Shown here piece after piece: positions 50,984 through 58,395 of a stretch of DNA of 64,000 bases. The notes below the pieces were generated by a model, which was given only the letters and a program-made list of their open reading frames with translations, was not told the origin of the DNA and ran no database searches. Every line of letters starts with the position of its first letter. The stretch's first letter is position 1. Position numbers and translations under genes: made by a program. The stretch comes from Akkermansia sp. (lineage in GTDB: Bacteria; Verrucomicrobiota; Verrucomicrobiia; Verrucomicrobiales; Akkermansiaceae), in assembly GCA_030536145.1 (NCBI GenBank), contig JAUNQN010000001.1, forward strand, positions 1 to 64,000, written 5' to 3'.

Positions 50984-51874
50984 TTATTTCCTGCGCCCCC
51001 GGGCCGCACGCCATGCAGCCTGGAGCATGCTTGCATACACAGCGCGGCGGGGTATCTTTACCCGTTCCTGCCCCCGGCGGCGGCGTATGAGCCCCAGCGT
51101 GCGTAGGCCCAGCAGGGCGGGCAGCATGCTGGCAAAGCGCAGGCGGAACCCGCCCAGGCGCTCCGCGTAGTCCAGGCCGTCGCGCAGGTAGCGATCCGCG
51201 CGGTCCTGCCAAAGCACCGGCGGGCTGCACAGGTAGCGGCGCCCGCGGGCGGCATCCTCCTCCATATCCCGCAGGATATTGATGAGCTGCAGGCCGCGGC
51301 CGTAGCGCACGCCGGCGGCGCACATCAGCTCCGCGCGCTCCGCGGGGCAAAAGGCATCCCCCAGGGTCTCACGCCCCAGCAGGGTCCAGAACTCCCCCAC
51401 GCAGCCGGCCACCAGGTAGGTGTAGCGCGCGGTCATGGCATCATCCTGCACGGTGGTGCATTCCGGGGTAAAATAGGTCAGGTCCCACAGCTGGCCCTCC
51501 ACAATGGTGGCCAGCACGCGGCGCACCAGGGCGGCCTCTCCCGGCGGGGTCTGCGCCAGCTCCTGCAGGCACTGGCCGAAGGATTGCAGCAGGCGGCTCT
51601 CAGACTCCTTGTGCTGCTGCGGGGCCATCTGCGCAGCCAGGGTATGCTCCAGCTCCTGCCGCTCATCCGGGGTGGCATCCCCCGCCACGCAGCGGCCCAT
51701 CTGCCGCAGCACCTCTGCCCGCAGCCCCGGGTCTGCGGCGGAGGTATCCGCCACGCTGTCCGTGGCGCGGGCCAGCATGTAGCCCAGGGAAATGGAGTGG
51801 CGCATGGCCGGGGGCAGCCAGGCCATGCTCAGGTAGAAGGAGCGGGATACGCCCTTTAGCAGCTCCGTATCCAT
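50984..51874 (-). CDS. squalene/phytoene synthase family protein
   Basis: 296 residues. Condenses two prenyl diphosphates head to head. Both Asp-rich motifs are present: LARATDSVADT near residue 40 and NILRDMEEDAARGRRYL around 205-220, with YTYLVAGCVGEFW between. Squalene synthase HpnC/HpnD and phytoene synthase CrtB are the close options; the product cannot be decided. The ATG at 51874 begins six bases after the ruvA stop, last gene of an SPFH-NfeD-ruvA operon. Confidence 0.82.
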   Translation of the reverse strand: MDTELLKGVSRSFYLSMAWLPPAMRHSISLGYMLARATDSVADTSAADPGLRAEVLRQMGRCVAGDATPDERQELEHTLAAQMAPQQHKESESRLLQSFGQCLQELAQTPPGEAALVRRVLATIVEGQLWDLTYFTPECTTVQDDAMTARYTYLVAGCVGEFWTLLGRETLGDAFCPAERAELMCAAGVRYGRGLQLINILRDMEEDAARGRRYLCSPPVLWQDRADRYLRDGLDYAERLGGFRLRFASMLPALLGLRTLGLIRRRRGQERVKIPRRAVYASMLQAAWRAARGRRK

Positions 51875-51880
51875 GCGCAA

Positions 51881-52474
51881 TCAGGAGAAATGGCGCAGCG
51901 CGCCGCGTATCAGCTCGTCCGTGGTGGCGGCGGGGTTCTCCTGCACCAGCTTGGAGATAGCCTTGCGCGCCTCCGCCTGCTTGAATCCCAGCGCCACCAG
52001 GGCCAGCTCCGCATCCGCAGCGGCGGGGCTGGTGGTGCCCTGCTGCTGGGCCTCCCAGGTGGAGGCCAGCCCCACCTTGTCCTTCAGCTCCAGCACAATG
52101 CGCTCCGCCGTGCGCTTGCCCACACCCTTGGCGCGGGCTATGGCCTGCACGTCGCCGTTCACCACGGCGGCCTTGAAGGTGTTCACGTTCAGCCCGCTGA
52201 GGATGGAGATGGCCGTGGCGGGGCCGATTCCGCTCACGCGGTCGATGAGCAGGCGGAAGATATCCCGCTCCGCATCCGTGGCGAATCCATACAGCACCTG
52301 GGCGTTCTCCCGCACGTGCATGTGGATTTTCAGTTTCACGGGCTGTCCCTCCATGGGGTTGAGCGCATCAAAGGTGGAAAGCGGCACCTGGACCTCATAG
52401 CCCACTCCGTTCACATCCACCACCAGGCATTGGGGCATAGCCTCCGCCACCGTCCCTCTCAGGAATGAAATCAT
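51881..52474 (-). CDS. ruvA: Holliday junction DNA helicase subunit RuvA
   Basis: 197 residues. Domain I OB fold (MISFLRGTVAEAMPQCLVVD), domain II helix-hairpin-helix pairs (VSGIGPATAISILSG, AKGVGKRTAERIVLELKDK), and domain III RuvB-binding UBA-like end (ALVALGFKQAEARKAISKL). Overlaps nfeD by four bases. No ruvB or ruvC alongside. Confidence 0.95.
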   Translation of the reverse strand: MISFLRGTVAEAMPQCLVVDVNGVGYEVQVPLSTFDALNPMEGQPVKLKIHMHVRENAQVLYGFATDAERDIFRLLIDRVSGIGPATAISILSGLNVNTFKAAVVNGDVQAIARAKGVGKRTAERIVLELKDKVGLASTWEAQQQGTTSPAAADAELALVALGFKQAEARKAISKLVQENPAATTDELIRGALRHFS

Positions 52475-52956
52475 CGTTCCTCCTCCCTTGTCTTTTCCAC
52501 CGTGGCCAGCCCGGCCTCGTACTTCACAATCGTCACGCGGTCCCCATGGTGCAGGCCGGCGCGGCAGGGCTCCGCCACCGCCAGCAGCTCATCACCGCAG
52601 CGCACCATCACGGAGCCGCCCTCTGCACGTATCTCACCGGTGCGGCCGGCCAGCTGCTCCCGCCCCTCCTTGTAGGCATGGCGGTTCAGGTAGCCCGCCA
52701 CCAGGCGGCGCACCACCTGCACCCACAGCGTGTAGTAGAAGGCAAAGCCCACCGCCAGGAACGCCACGAACACCAGCGCAGACCACTGCAGCGGCAGGTC
52801 CAGCAGCAGCGTGCCCCACAGGGCAAACAGTCCCAGCCCTACCCATGCCAGGAACTCCGTGCAGAAAAACACATCCAGCACCAGCAGCGTGAGCCCCACA
52901 GCCAGCGCCCAGTGCAGGAAAGTGCCGCTCCCTACTCCCCAAACCTCTGCAAGCAT
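52471..52956 (-). CDS. NfeD-like membrane protein
   Basis: 161 residues. Two or three membrane segments (about 14-75) followed by a small OB-like domain (AGRTGEIRAEGGSVMVRCGDEL, GDRVTIVKYEAGLATVE), the layout of short NfeD proteins. These partner SPFH proteins, and the SPFH gene is six bases upstream. Confidence 0.85.
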   Translation of the reverse strand: MLAEVWGVGSGTFLHWALAVGLTLLVLDVFFCTEFLAWVGLGLFALWGTLLLDLPLQWSALVFVAFLAVGFAFYYTLWVQVVRRLVAGYLNRHAYKEGREQLAGRTGEIRAEGGSVMVRCGDELLAVAEPCRAGLHHGDRVTIVKYEAGLATVEKTREEER

Positions 52957-52962
52957 ACGCTC

Positions 52963-53787
52963 CTACTTCTTCAGGTCCATCATGGCCTGCACGTTGTTCG
53001 GCAGGTATACGGTGGCAGCGGGATTGCTGCTGATGGTGGCATAGCCCTCCAGGGCCTGGCGGTTCATCAGCACCTTGGCTGCGGCATCCGCGCCTATCAC
53101 CTCCGCCAGCCTGGCCACGTAGGCGCTCTCCGCCTCCGCCGCTATGCGCAGCGCCTCGGATATGCCCTGGGCCTTCAGGATGGTGGCCTGCTTCTCGGAC
53201 TCCGCTATCTTGATCTTGGCGGCGCTCTCACCCTCCGCCTTCAGCGCTATGGAGCGGCTCACGCGCTCCGCCTCCATCTGCCGCAGCATGGCATCGCGCG
53301 TCTCGCTGTCCGTGGTCAGCTCCTTGATTTCTATGGAGGTGATGTTCACGCCCCAGCGCTCTGCCGTGGCGGCGGTGGTCAGCACCACCCTCTCAGAGAT
53401 TTCAGACCGCGCGGAAAGGATTTCATCCAGGTTCCGGCTGCCGATGAGGGAACGCATCTCGTTGAGCACCAGCTCCACCAGGGACTGGTGCAGGCGCTCC
53501 ACCTCGTACACGGCCTTGATGGCATCCGTAATGCGCCAGCGCACTATGCAGTTCACCTGCATGGTGGCATTGTCCTTCGTGATGCAGGAGCGCGTCTTGG
53601 TATCCAGCAGCTGCTCCGTAAGCTCAATGTACACGCCGTCCTTCTGCGTGGCCGGCCAGCCGCGCACACTCTTGAGATTCTGCACCACCGGCAGGTGGAA
53701 CCCCAGGCCGCTGTGCCGCACGGCGCGCGGCTTGCCGAACATTTCCACAATGGCTACATGATTCTGCGGTACGGTAAAGATAAACAT
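52963..53787 (-). CDS. SPFH/Band 7 (slipin-like) membrane scaffold protein
   Basis: 274 residues from the ATG at 53787 (MFIFTVPQNHVAIVEMFGKP). SPFH domain about 8-165 (GLGFHLPVV, DNATMQVNCIVRWRITD, RSLIGSRNLDEILSARSEIS, WGVNITSIEIKEL). A coiled-coil region with EA-rich repeats follows (MEAERVSRSIALKAEGESAA). Such proteins organise membrane microdomains and protease complexes. Pairing with NfeD is classical. Confidence 0.88.
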   Translation of the reverse strand: MFIFTVPQNHVAIVEMFGKPRAVRHSGLGFHLPVVQNLKSVRGWPATQKDGVYIELTEQLLDTKTRSCITKDNATMQVNCIVRWRITDAIKAVYEVERLHQSLVELVLNEMRSLIGSRNLDEILSARSEISERVVLTTAATAERWGVNITSIEIKELTTDSETRDAMLRQMEAERVSRSIALKAEGESAAKIKIAESEKQATILKAQGISEALRIAAEAESAYVARLAEVIGADAAAKVLMNRQALEGYATISSNPAATVYLPNNVQAMMDLKK

Positions 53788-53812
53788 AGTCGGGTATCTG
53801 TTGCTCTGCAAG

Positions 53813-53840
53813 ATTATAGTCCTTCCCGGAGCCAAGGCAA
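53813..53840 (-). promoter_or_regulatory. promoter of the SPFH operon
   Basis: On the minus strand TTGCCT, 16 bases, TATAAT; leader about 20 bases ending in CGACT before the ATG. Confidence 0.6.
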
Positions 53841-53841
53841 G

Positions 53842-53876
53842 AAAAAACCTTCCCGCGTGTCACACTCGGGAAGGTT
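53842..53876 (-). terminator. terminator of tRNA-Val
   Basis: Ten-base stem AACCTTCCCG / CGGGAAGGTT, with TTTT following on the minus strand. Confidence 0.9.
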
Positions 53877-53882
53877 CCGTGA

Positions 53883-53954
53883 TACAGACTACAAGATTCG
53901 AACTTGTGACCCCTTCCGTGTGAAGGAAGTGCTCTACCACTGAGCTAAGTCTGC
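53883..53954 (-). tRNA. tRNA-Val (anticodon CAC)
   Basis: Full cloverleaf of 72 bases: acceptor GCAGACT / AGTCTGT (one G-U pair), D arm GCTC..GAGC, anticodon stem CTTCC / GGAAG with loop TTCACAC (anticodon CAC, reads GUG), T arm ACAAG-TTCGAAT-CTTGT, discriminator A. The 3' CCA is not encoded. Confidence 0.95.
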
Positions 53955-54040
53955 GTTGTTCACCCGCTGGCGGGTACGGGCTGATTATAGCAGCCCCGCA
54001 GCCTCATTGCAAGCCTTTTTTTCATTTTTGTGAAAAAAAG

Positions 54041-55498
54041 TTACTTTTTGTAGAACAGCGGGGCTTCCTTGCCCCAGAAGCGGGAGTACCAATAATGCTC
54101 CGGGTGGTTCAAGTGCCCCTGCCATTCACCTTGGATGTTTCTCTCATGCTGCTGCGCAGATGTGCCGTACTCGCGCAGGCGGTGCTGGATATCCAGAAAA
54201 GGGATATAGGCGGCAGCAACCAGCATCGGCACCATCGCACAGCGCTTGCCGCGGCGTGCGTACGGCCAGGCGGCATACAGCAGCACAGGAACAAAGAAAA
54301 ACACTATCAGGATACCCTTGAGCTGCAACTCATTCAAATCCACCCCCACCCAAACCAGAGGGAACAGCACCGTGACAAGCACTGCGGTCCGGAAAGCAGA
54401 CGTGTGCCGGAAACGCCATGCAAAAGCCAGCGGCAGCAGTGTGAACAGCGTACCCAGGATATATGCAATGGCCAGATCCTGCGGGTGCCCGACAAAGGTA
54501 TCTCCCCGCCAGGCAGGCACACACCCGGTACCACCCCCGCTGCCGAAATACAACCCCAAGAGGAACAGGAGAACCAGATCCACGTACAGCAGGGGGCTTT
54601 TAACAAGCGGCAGCAGCACCTTAAGGGGATTATGGCGCAAATGCGGCAGCTGCAGGAAGCCCAGGTAGACCAGCAGGGCTGCTGCCCCGAGCGGAGAGCA
54701 GGCCACGACCAACGCACTGGCCAGCAAGAGGCTTGTGCCGCGGAACACGCGCCCGAACCCACAGCCAAGCAGCAGCAACACCGGAATACAGTGGTTGAAC
54801 GTATTGACCAACTGCACCCACACAGCCGGATAGCGCATGGGCACAGGCACCACGGAGTAGTACGCATCCACGGCTCCCTGCACCGGCAGGTAGCGGGCTA
54901 TCACATCAGCCCGGCCCAGCACCTCCTGCATGCACGCCACACCCAGCAGCAGCAGCAGCAGACCGGGAAGCCGCCGTCCTGCACGCCGGTACAACGACAG
55001 GACAAACAAGACAATGCCGACATACACCCACAGGGCCAGTACCAACCAGGGTGCCACTACGCCGCCCGCAAACTTTGCAACAAACGCCGGGGGCAGCCAA
55101 AAGGCGTGATAGTATACGAAATACTCCCCCCGGGCGCTGTGGAGCGGCCAATCCTCACGGATGAGAGAGTCGTATATGGCATTGCGCACCAAAAAATCAC
55201 CAGCCTGCGGAAAATCCCCGTTGAAACCCATCATGTATACGGCCAGGAACCCGGCCAGCAGGACCGCCGGAAGCTGCCACCTGCGTCCGCCCCTGTGTAC
55301 CGGGCGCACATCCCCCAGCCGCCGCCACAGATGAAAGCAGCCGAAAGACAACAGCACGATAAGCGGCCAGGCCAGCCAGGGCTGCACCCACCCCGCCAGG
55401 AAAAGCACATTCGGCAGCAGCAGGTACAGCAGGCAGGCCCCGGCAAGCAGGCTGCCGCGCTGCGGGGTGGAAACGGTCGTTGCGGGGGATTCGCTCAT
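54041..55498 (-). CDS. polytopic membrane protein, GT-C-like layout
   Basis: 485 residues with roughly 11-13 hydrophobic segments. The loop after the third segment (GFNGDFPQAGDFLVRNAIYD) carries Asp residues, and a second loop has GEYFVYYHAFWLPPAF. This topology and the acidic first loop recall GT-C polyprenyl-sugar transferases or DUF6541-like proteins, but I do not see a decisive motif. The C terminus is a soluble tail rich in His and aromatic residues. Follows rpsF on the same strand beyond a hairpin. Confidence 0.6.
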   Translation of the reverse strand: MSESPATTVSTPQRGSLLAGACLLYLLLPNVLFLAGWVQPWLAWPLIVLLSFGCFHLWRRLGDVRPVHRGGRRWQLPAVLLAGFLAVYMMGFNGDFPQAGDFLVRNAIYDSLIREDWPLHSARGEYFVYYHAFWLPPAFVAKFAGGVVAPWLVLALWVYVGIVLFVLSLYRRAGRRLPGLLLLLLGVACMQEVLGRADVIARYLPVQGAVDAYYSVVPVPMRYPAVWVQLVNTFNHCIPVLLLLGCGFGRVFRGTSLLLASALVVACSPLGAAALLVYLGFLQLPHLRHNPLKVLLPLVKSPLLYVDLVLLFLLGLYFGSGGGTGCVPAWRGDTFVGHPQDLAIAYILGTLFTLLPLAFAWRFRHTSAFRTAVLVTVLFPLVWVGVDLNELQLKGILIVFFFVPVLLYAAWPYARRGKRCAMVPMLVAAAYIPFLDIQHRLREYGTSAQQHERNIQGEWQGHLNHPEHYWYSRFWGKEAPLFYKK

Positions 55499-55528
55499 AC
55501 ACGGGACTTTCTATGCAGACACGACAAA

Positions 55529-55556
55529 CGGGCTTTCCCCATGAAAGGAAAGCCCG
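55529..55556 (-). terminator. terminator-like hairpin after rpsF
   Basis: CGGGCTTTCC / GGAAAGCCCG with an eight-base loop; short T-run (TTTGT) on the minus strand. Confidence 0.65.
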
Positions 55557-55583
55557 GAGTAAGATTCACGGCGCAAGTAAGCC

Positions 55584-55862
55584 TTACTTGGCGCGGTAGT
55601 ACTGGTAGTGGACGCGCTCGTCGATGGCGAGGGTCTCACGGACCGTACGGATAACGGAGGGCTCTGCCTCGAAGGCGAAGAGCATGTACTGACCGTGGGT
55701 GAGATGCTTGGACTCGTAGGCGAACTCGCGGCGGCCCACATTGGTGGTCTCGGACACCTTGGCGCCGGCCTCTTCCAGCGTCTTGGTCATAGCGGCGGTG
55801 AGTTCATCCAGGGTGGCGGAACCCTTCATGTTCAGGACGATCAGTGCTTCGTACTTTCTCAT
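55584..55862 (-). CDS. rpsF: 30S ribosomal protein S6
   Basis: 92 residues: MRKYEALIVLNMKGSATLDE, then RREFAYESKHLTHGQYMLFAF and ERVHYQYYRAK. It is short but complete and lacks the acidic tail. The usual ssb, rpsR and rplI neighbours are absent. The ATG follows CAGACT, with no Shine-Dalgarno. Confidence 0.93.
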   Translation of the reverse strand: MRKYEALIVLNMKGSATLDELTAAMTKTLEEAGAKVSETTNVGRREFAYESKHLTHGQYMLFAFEAEPSVIRTVRETLAIDERVHYQYYRAK

Positions 55863-55969
55863 AGTCTGTTATAGTGTAAATCTTGCTTTCGCAGAATGGC
55901 GGTGCACTAGGATGCACTATTTTCCCGAATAATGCAAGCCTAAAGTGAGGATTCTGCAATTTTTCTTCG

Positions 55970-56938
55970 TCAGATGAGCTTGAGGCGCACCAGGTCCTGG
56001 GTATCGATGAGTCCGACGGGCTTGCGGTCGGCATCCAGGACCACCAGGTCGTCGATACGGCGGTCGCGCAGGGTCTTCACGGCGGCCACGGCCAGCTTGT
56101 CCGCCTCCACATATATGGGATTGCGGGTCATCAGCTCTGCCACGGGGCGGGAGCCCACGGCGGGATCCTCCTGGTAGGCGCGGGCAAAATCCCCGTGGGT
56201 GAACACGCCGGCCAGCGTGCCGTCTGCACAGGTAAGCACGCAGGCGCCGGCACGGGCGGCAGTCATGGCCATAATGCACTCCAGCACGGTGGCAGACTCC
56301 GGCTGGCGGGCAAACTCCTTGCGCATAATGTCTGAAATGCGGGTAAGGAGCGCACGGCCCAGGGAGCCGCCGGGGTGGCTGCGGGCAAAGTCCTCCTTGG
56401 TGAAATTGCGGGCCTCCAGCAGGGCCACGGCCAGGGCGTCGCCCATCACCAGCATGGCGGTGGAGGATGAGGTGGGAGCCAGGTTCAGCGGGTCTGCCTC
56501 GCGCTCCACGGCGGTCTCCAGCACCACGTCGGAAAGCTGCGCCAGGGTGGACTGCCCCTTGCCGGTCATGCTGATGATGGTCATATCAAACCGCTTCAGG
56601 AAGGGCATGAGCGTCAGCAGCTCCGCCGTCTCGCCGGAATAGGACATGGCAATGCAGGCATCACCGTCCTGCACGATACCCAGGTCGCCGTGCAGGGCGT
56701 TCATGGTATCCAGCACCACGGAGGGAGCGCCGGTGGAGGTAAGGGTGGCGGCAATCTTGTTGCCCACCAGGCCGCTCTTGCCCACGCCCACCACAATAAT
56801 CTTGTGGCCGCTCTCAATCGCCTTGCGCATGGCATCCACGGCGGCATCGAAGGCTGAATCCAGCCTGTCGCCTATCGCCTTGAGTGCCTCTATCTCGTCA
56901 TCAAAAACCTTTTTGCCTCGGATGGTGTGCTGTGTCAT
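55970..56938 (-). CDS. kdsD: arabinose-5-phosphate isomerase (KpsF/GutQ/KdsD family)
   Basis: 322 residues. SIS domain about 25-170 (VVGVGKSGLVGNKIAATLTSTG, MNALHGDLG, SYSGETAELL, SSSTAMLVMGDALAVALLEAR, SHPGGSLG), then two CBS domains (about 205-320, ending DTQDLVRLKLI). Converts ribulose-5-phosphate to arabinose-5-phosphate, the first step to KDO, so the organism makes lipopolysaccharide. The ATG at 56938 (MTQHTIRGKK) is used. Confidence 0.93.
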   Translation of the reverse strand: MTQHTIRGKKVFDDEIEALKAIGDRLDSAFDAAVDAMRKAIESGHKIIVVGVGKSGLVGNKIAATLTSTGAPSVVLDTMNALHGDLGIVQDGDACIAMSYSGETAELLTLMPFLKRFDMTIISMTGKGQSTLAQLSDVVLETAVEREADPLNLAPTSSSTAMLVMGDALAVALLEARNFTKEDFARSHPGGSLGRALLTRISDIMRKEFARQPESATVLECIMAMTAARAGACVLTCADGTLAGVFTHGDFARAYQEDPAVGSRPVAELMTRNPIYVEADKLAVAAVKTLRDRRIDDLVVLDADRKPVGLIDTQDLVRLKLI

Positions 56939-56973
56939 GGTGGTAAGGGCGGGTGCCTGCCCCGCCGGGGTGC

Positions 56974-57003
56974 ATTCTACCACACACCCCTGCCCCGCTG
57001 CAA
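56974..57003 (-). promoter_or_regulatory. promoter of kdsD
   Basis: On the minus strand TTGCAG, 18 bases, TAGAAT; leader about 30 bases. Confidence 0.6.
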
Positions 57004-57045
57004 TGAAAATGTGCCGTCCCGGCGCGCCGTGCATGAAAAAAGCGC

Positions 57046-57073
57046 TTGACACCCCTGCCCGGAGTGCTAGGAT
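57046..57073 (+). promoter_or_regulatory. orphan promoter facing the kdsD-efp gap
   Basis: TTGACA, 16 bases, TAGGAT, with no convincing gene downstream on this strand. Confidence 0.6.
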
Positions 57074-57077
57074 GCGG

Positions 57078-57152
57078 GTGAGCTTAACAAGCCCGCTAGT
57101 TATACATGTAGCTAACCAAAACCCCGCAGCCGGTGGCAGCCGACTGCGGGGT
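57078..57152 (+). ncRNA. candidate small RNA
   Basis: Begins just after the orphan promoter. It contains a GCGGG/CCCGC pairing around 57074-57096 (partly upstream of the predicted start) and a long hairpin at 57122-57151 (CCCCGCAG / CTGCGGGG with inner CGG / CCG). No clean T-run follows, so the 3' end is uncertain. This 359-base gap (56939-57297) holds no other gene I can support. Confidence 0.4.
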
Positions 57153-57229
57153 GACTCGTCTATATCATTTCAACGAATCTGGCGACCACTGCGCACAAGC
57201 CTGGCACCATAATCCCCGGCCCCGGCAAC

Positions 57230-57267
57230 AAAAAAAAGCTGCGCACCCGTACGGGGGATGCGCAGCT
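57230..57267 (-). terminator. terminator of the EF-P gene
   Basis: Nine-base stem AGCTGCGCA / TGCGCAGCT followed on the minus strand by a run of seven T. Confidence 0.9.
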
Positions 57268-57297
57268 GTCTTGCTTGGAAAAGCGGAAAGGGGGAGC

Positions 57298-57867
57298 TTA
57301 GTTGTTCACGCGGCCCAGATAGGAACCGTCCTCGGTCTTCACGGAAATCTTCTGACCGGGGTTGATGAACAGGGGCACCTGCACCACCAGGCCGGTGGTC
57401 ATGGTAGCGCTCTTGTACACGTTGTTGGCGGAGTTGCCCTTCACGCCCTCGGGGGCCTCGGCCACCTCCATGGTGATGGCGGCGGGAAGCTCGATGGAGC
57501 ACACCACCTCATCCGTGAAGAGGAGCACGTAGCTGTTGCCCTCGATGAGGTAGAGCTTGACGGAATCCACGATATCCTCGTTCACGCAGACGTCCTCGTA
57601 GGTATCCGGGTGCAGGAAGTGGTAGCCCATGCCGTCCACGTAGGAGAACTCCATCTCCTGGCGGGTGAGCATCACGCCCTCCAGGTAGTCGTTGGAGGTA
57701 AGGCGCAGGTTGTAATCCTTGCCGGAGGCAATGCTGCGGATGGTCATCTGGACGTAGGAAGCCATGCGGGGCGGAGTCTTGAGAAGGCTCTCACGCACAA
57801 CGCAGATATCGCCGTTGTAGTTTACAGCGTGGCCCTTGCGGAGCTGAATAACAGGTACTTTTGCCAT
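57298..57867 (-). CDS. elongation factor P, EfpL/YeiP-like
   Basis: 189 residues, three beta-barrel domains. Relieves ribosome stalling at polyproline. The sequence follows YeiP/EfpL rather than classical EF-P: AVNYNG, LTRQEMEFSYVDG, YLGRVNN at the end. The tip loop of domain I reads LLKTPPRMASYVQM with Arg34 at the position where EF-P has the modified Lys34, and the loop seems one residue longer. The ATG at 57867 is set by the promoter. No modification genes are nearby. Confidence 0.88.
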   Translation of the reverse strand: MAKVPVIQLRKGHAVNYNGDICVVRESLLKTPPRMASYVQMTIRSIASGKDYNLRLTSNDYLEGVMLTRQEMEFSYVDGMGYHFLHPDTYEDVCVNEDIVDSVKLYLIEGNSYVLLFTDEVVCSIELPAAITMEVAEAPEGVKGNSANNVYKSATMTTGLVVQVPLFINPGQKISVKTEDGSYLGRVNN

Positions 57868-57877
57868 AACGCGGCGC

Positions 57878-57906
57878 AGGGTAGCAGAGCCCGCGCCTTT
57901 AGTCAA
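57878..57906 (-). promoter_or_regulatory. promoter of the EF-P gene, near-leaderless
   Basis: On the minus strand TTGACT, 17 bases, TACCCT, ten bases to the ATG. Its -35 box overlaps the GtrA stop codon. Confidence 0.65.
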
Positions 57907-58391
57907 GCCTTTTTCTCATCCCCGCGGGTCAAAAAGAACCGCACCAGCAGGAAGTTCACGGGCACCACCACCACGTATACGGCAAAGGGCACCAGGGACT
58001 CCGCCTTGCCCAGCGCGGGGAAGCCCTGCACCAGCCACGGCACGCAGTACCCCAGGCAGGCGGCCATGAGCCGCCCCAGCCCCAGCAGCAGGAACAGGTT
58101 CAGCAGCCCCATGTGCATGCCGTAGTTCACCGCATGGCTGAAGATGAACCCCAGCCCCTTCTGCACGCTGCCGCTGGTGCGGAAGGTCCATTTCAGGCTG
58201 GCCACGTAGTTCCCCACAAAGCTCACAATGTAGCCCGCCGTATACGTAGCGCTCAGTGCCAGGCGGTCCTCCTCCCCCAGGGAAAACAGGCAGTTGAGCA
58301 GCATGTACACGCCGTAATGCACCAGCGTGGCGCCAGCGCCCACCACAAAAAAGCGGGCAAACTGCCCGCCCGTCTTTCCGCACGTGCCCAT
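57903..58391 (-). CDS. GtrA-like membrane protein
   Basis: 162 residues with four membrane segments: FARFFVVGAGATLVHYGVYMLLN, YTAGYIVSFVGNYVASLKWTFR (typical NFxxxKxxTF-like end of the GtrA second segment), then two more. Family members flip or help transfer lipid-linked sugars during surface polysaccharide assembly. Begins four bases after the preceding SDR-like gene. Confidence 0.8.
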   Translation of the reverse strand: MGTCGKTGGQFARFFVVGAGATLVHYGVYMLLNCLFSLGEEDRLALSATYTAGYIVSFVGNYVASLKWTFRTSGSVQKGLGFIFSHAVNYGMHMGLLNLFLLLGLGRLMAACLGYCVPWLVQGFPALGKAESLVPFAVYVVVVPVNFLLVRFFLTRGDEKKA

Positions 58392-58395
58392 ATCC

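Noticed and set aside
57072-57212. 46-codon frame starting inside the orphan -10 box
   Set aside because: The ATG overlaps the promoter itself and the product has no recognisable feature; a small RNA explains the region better.
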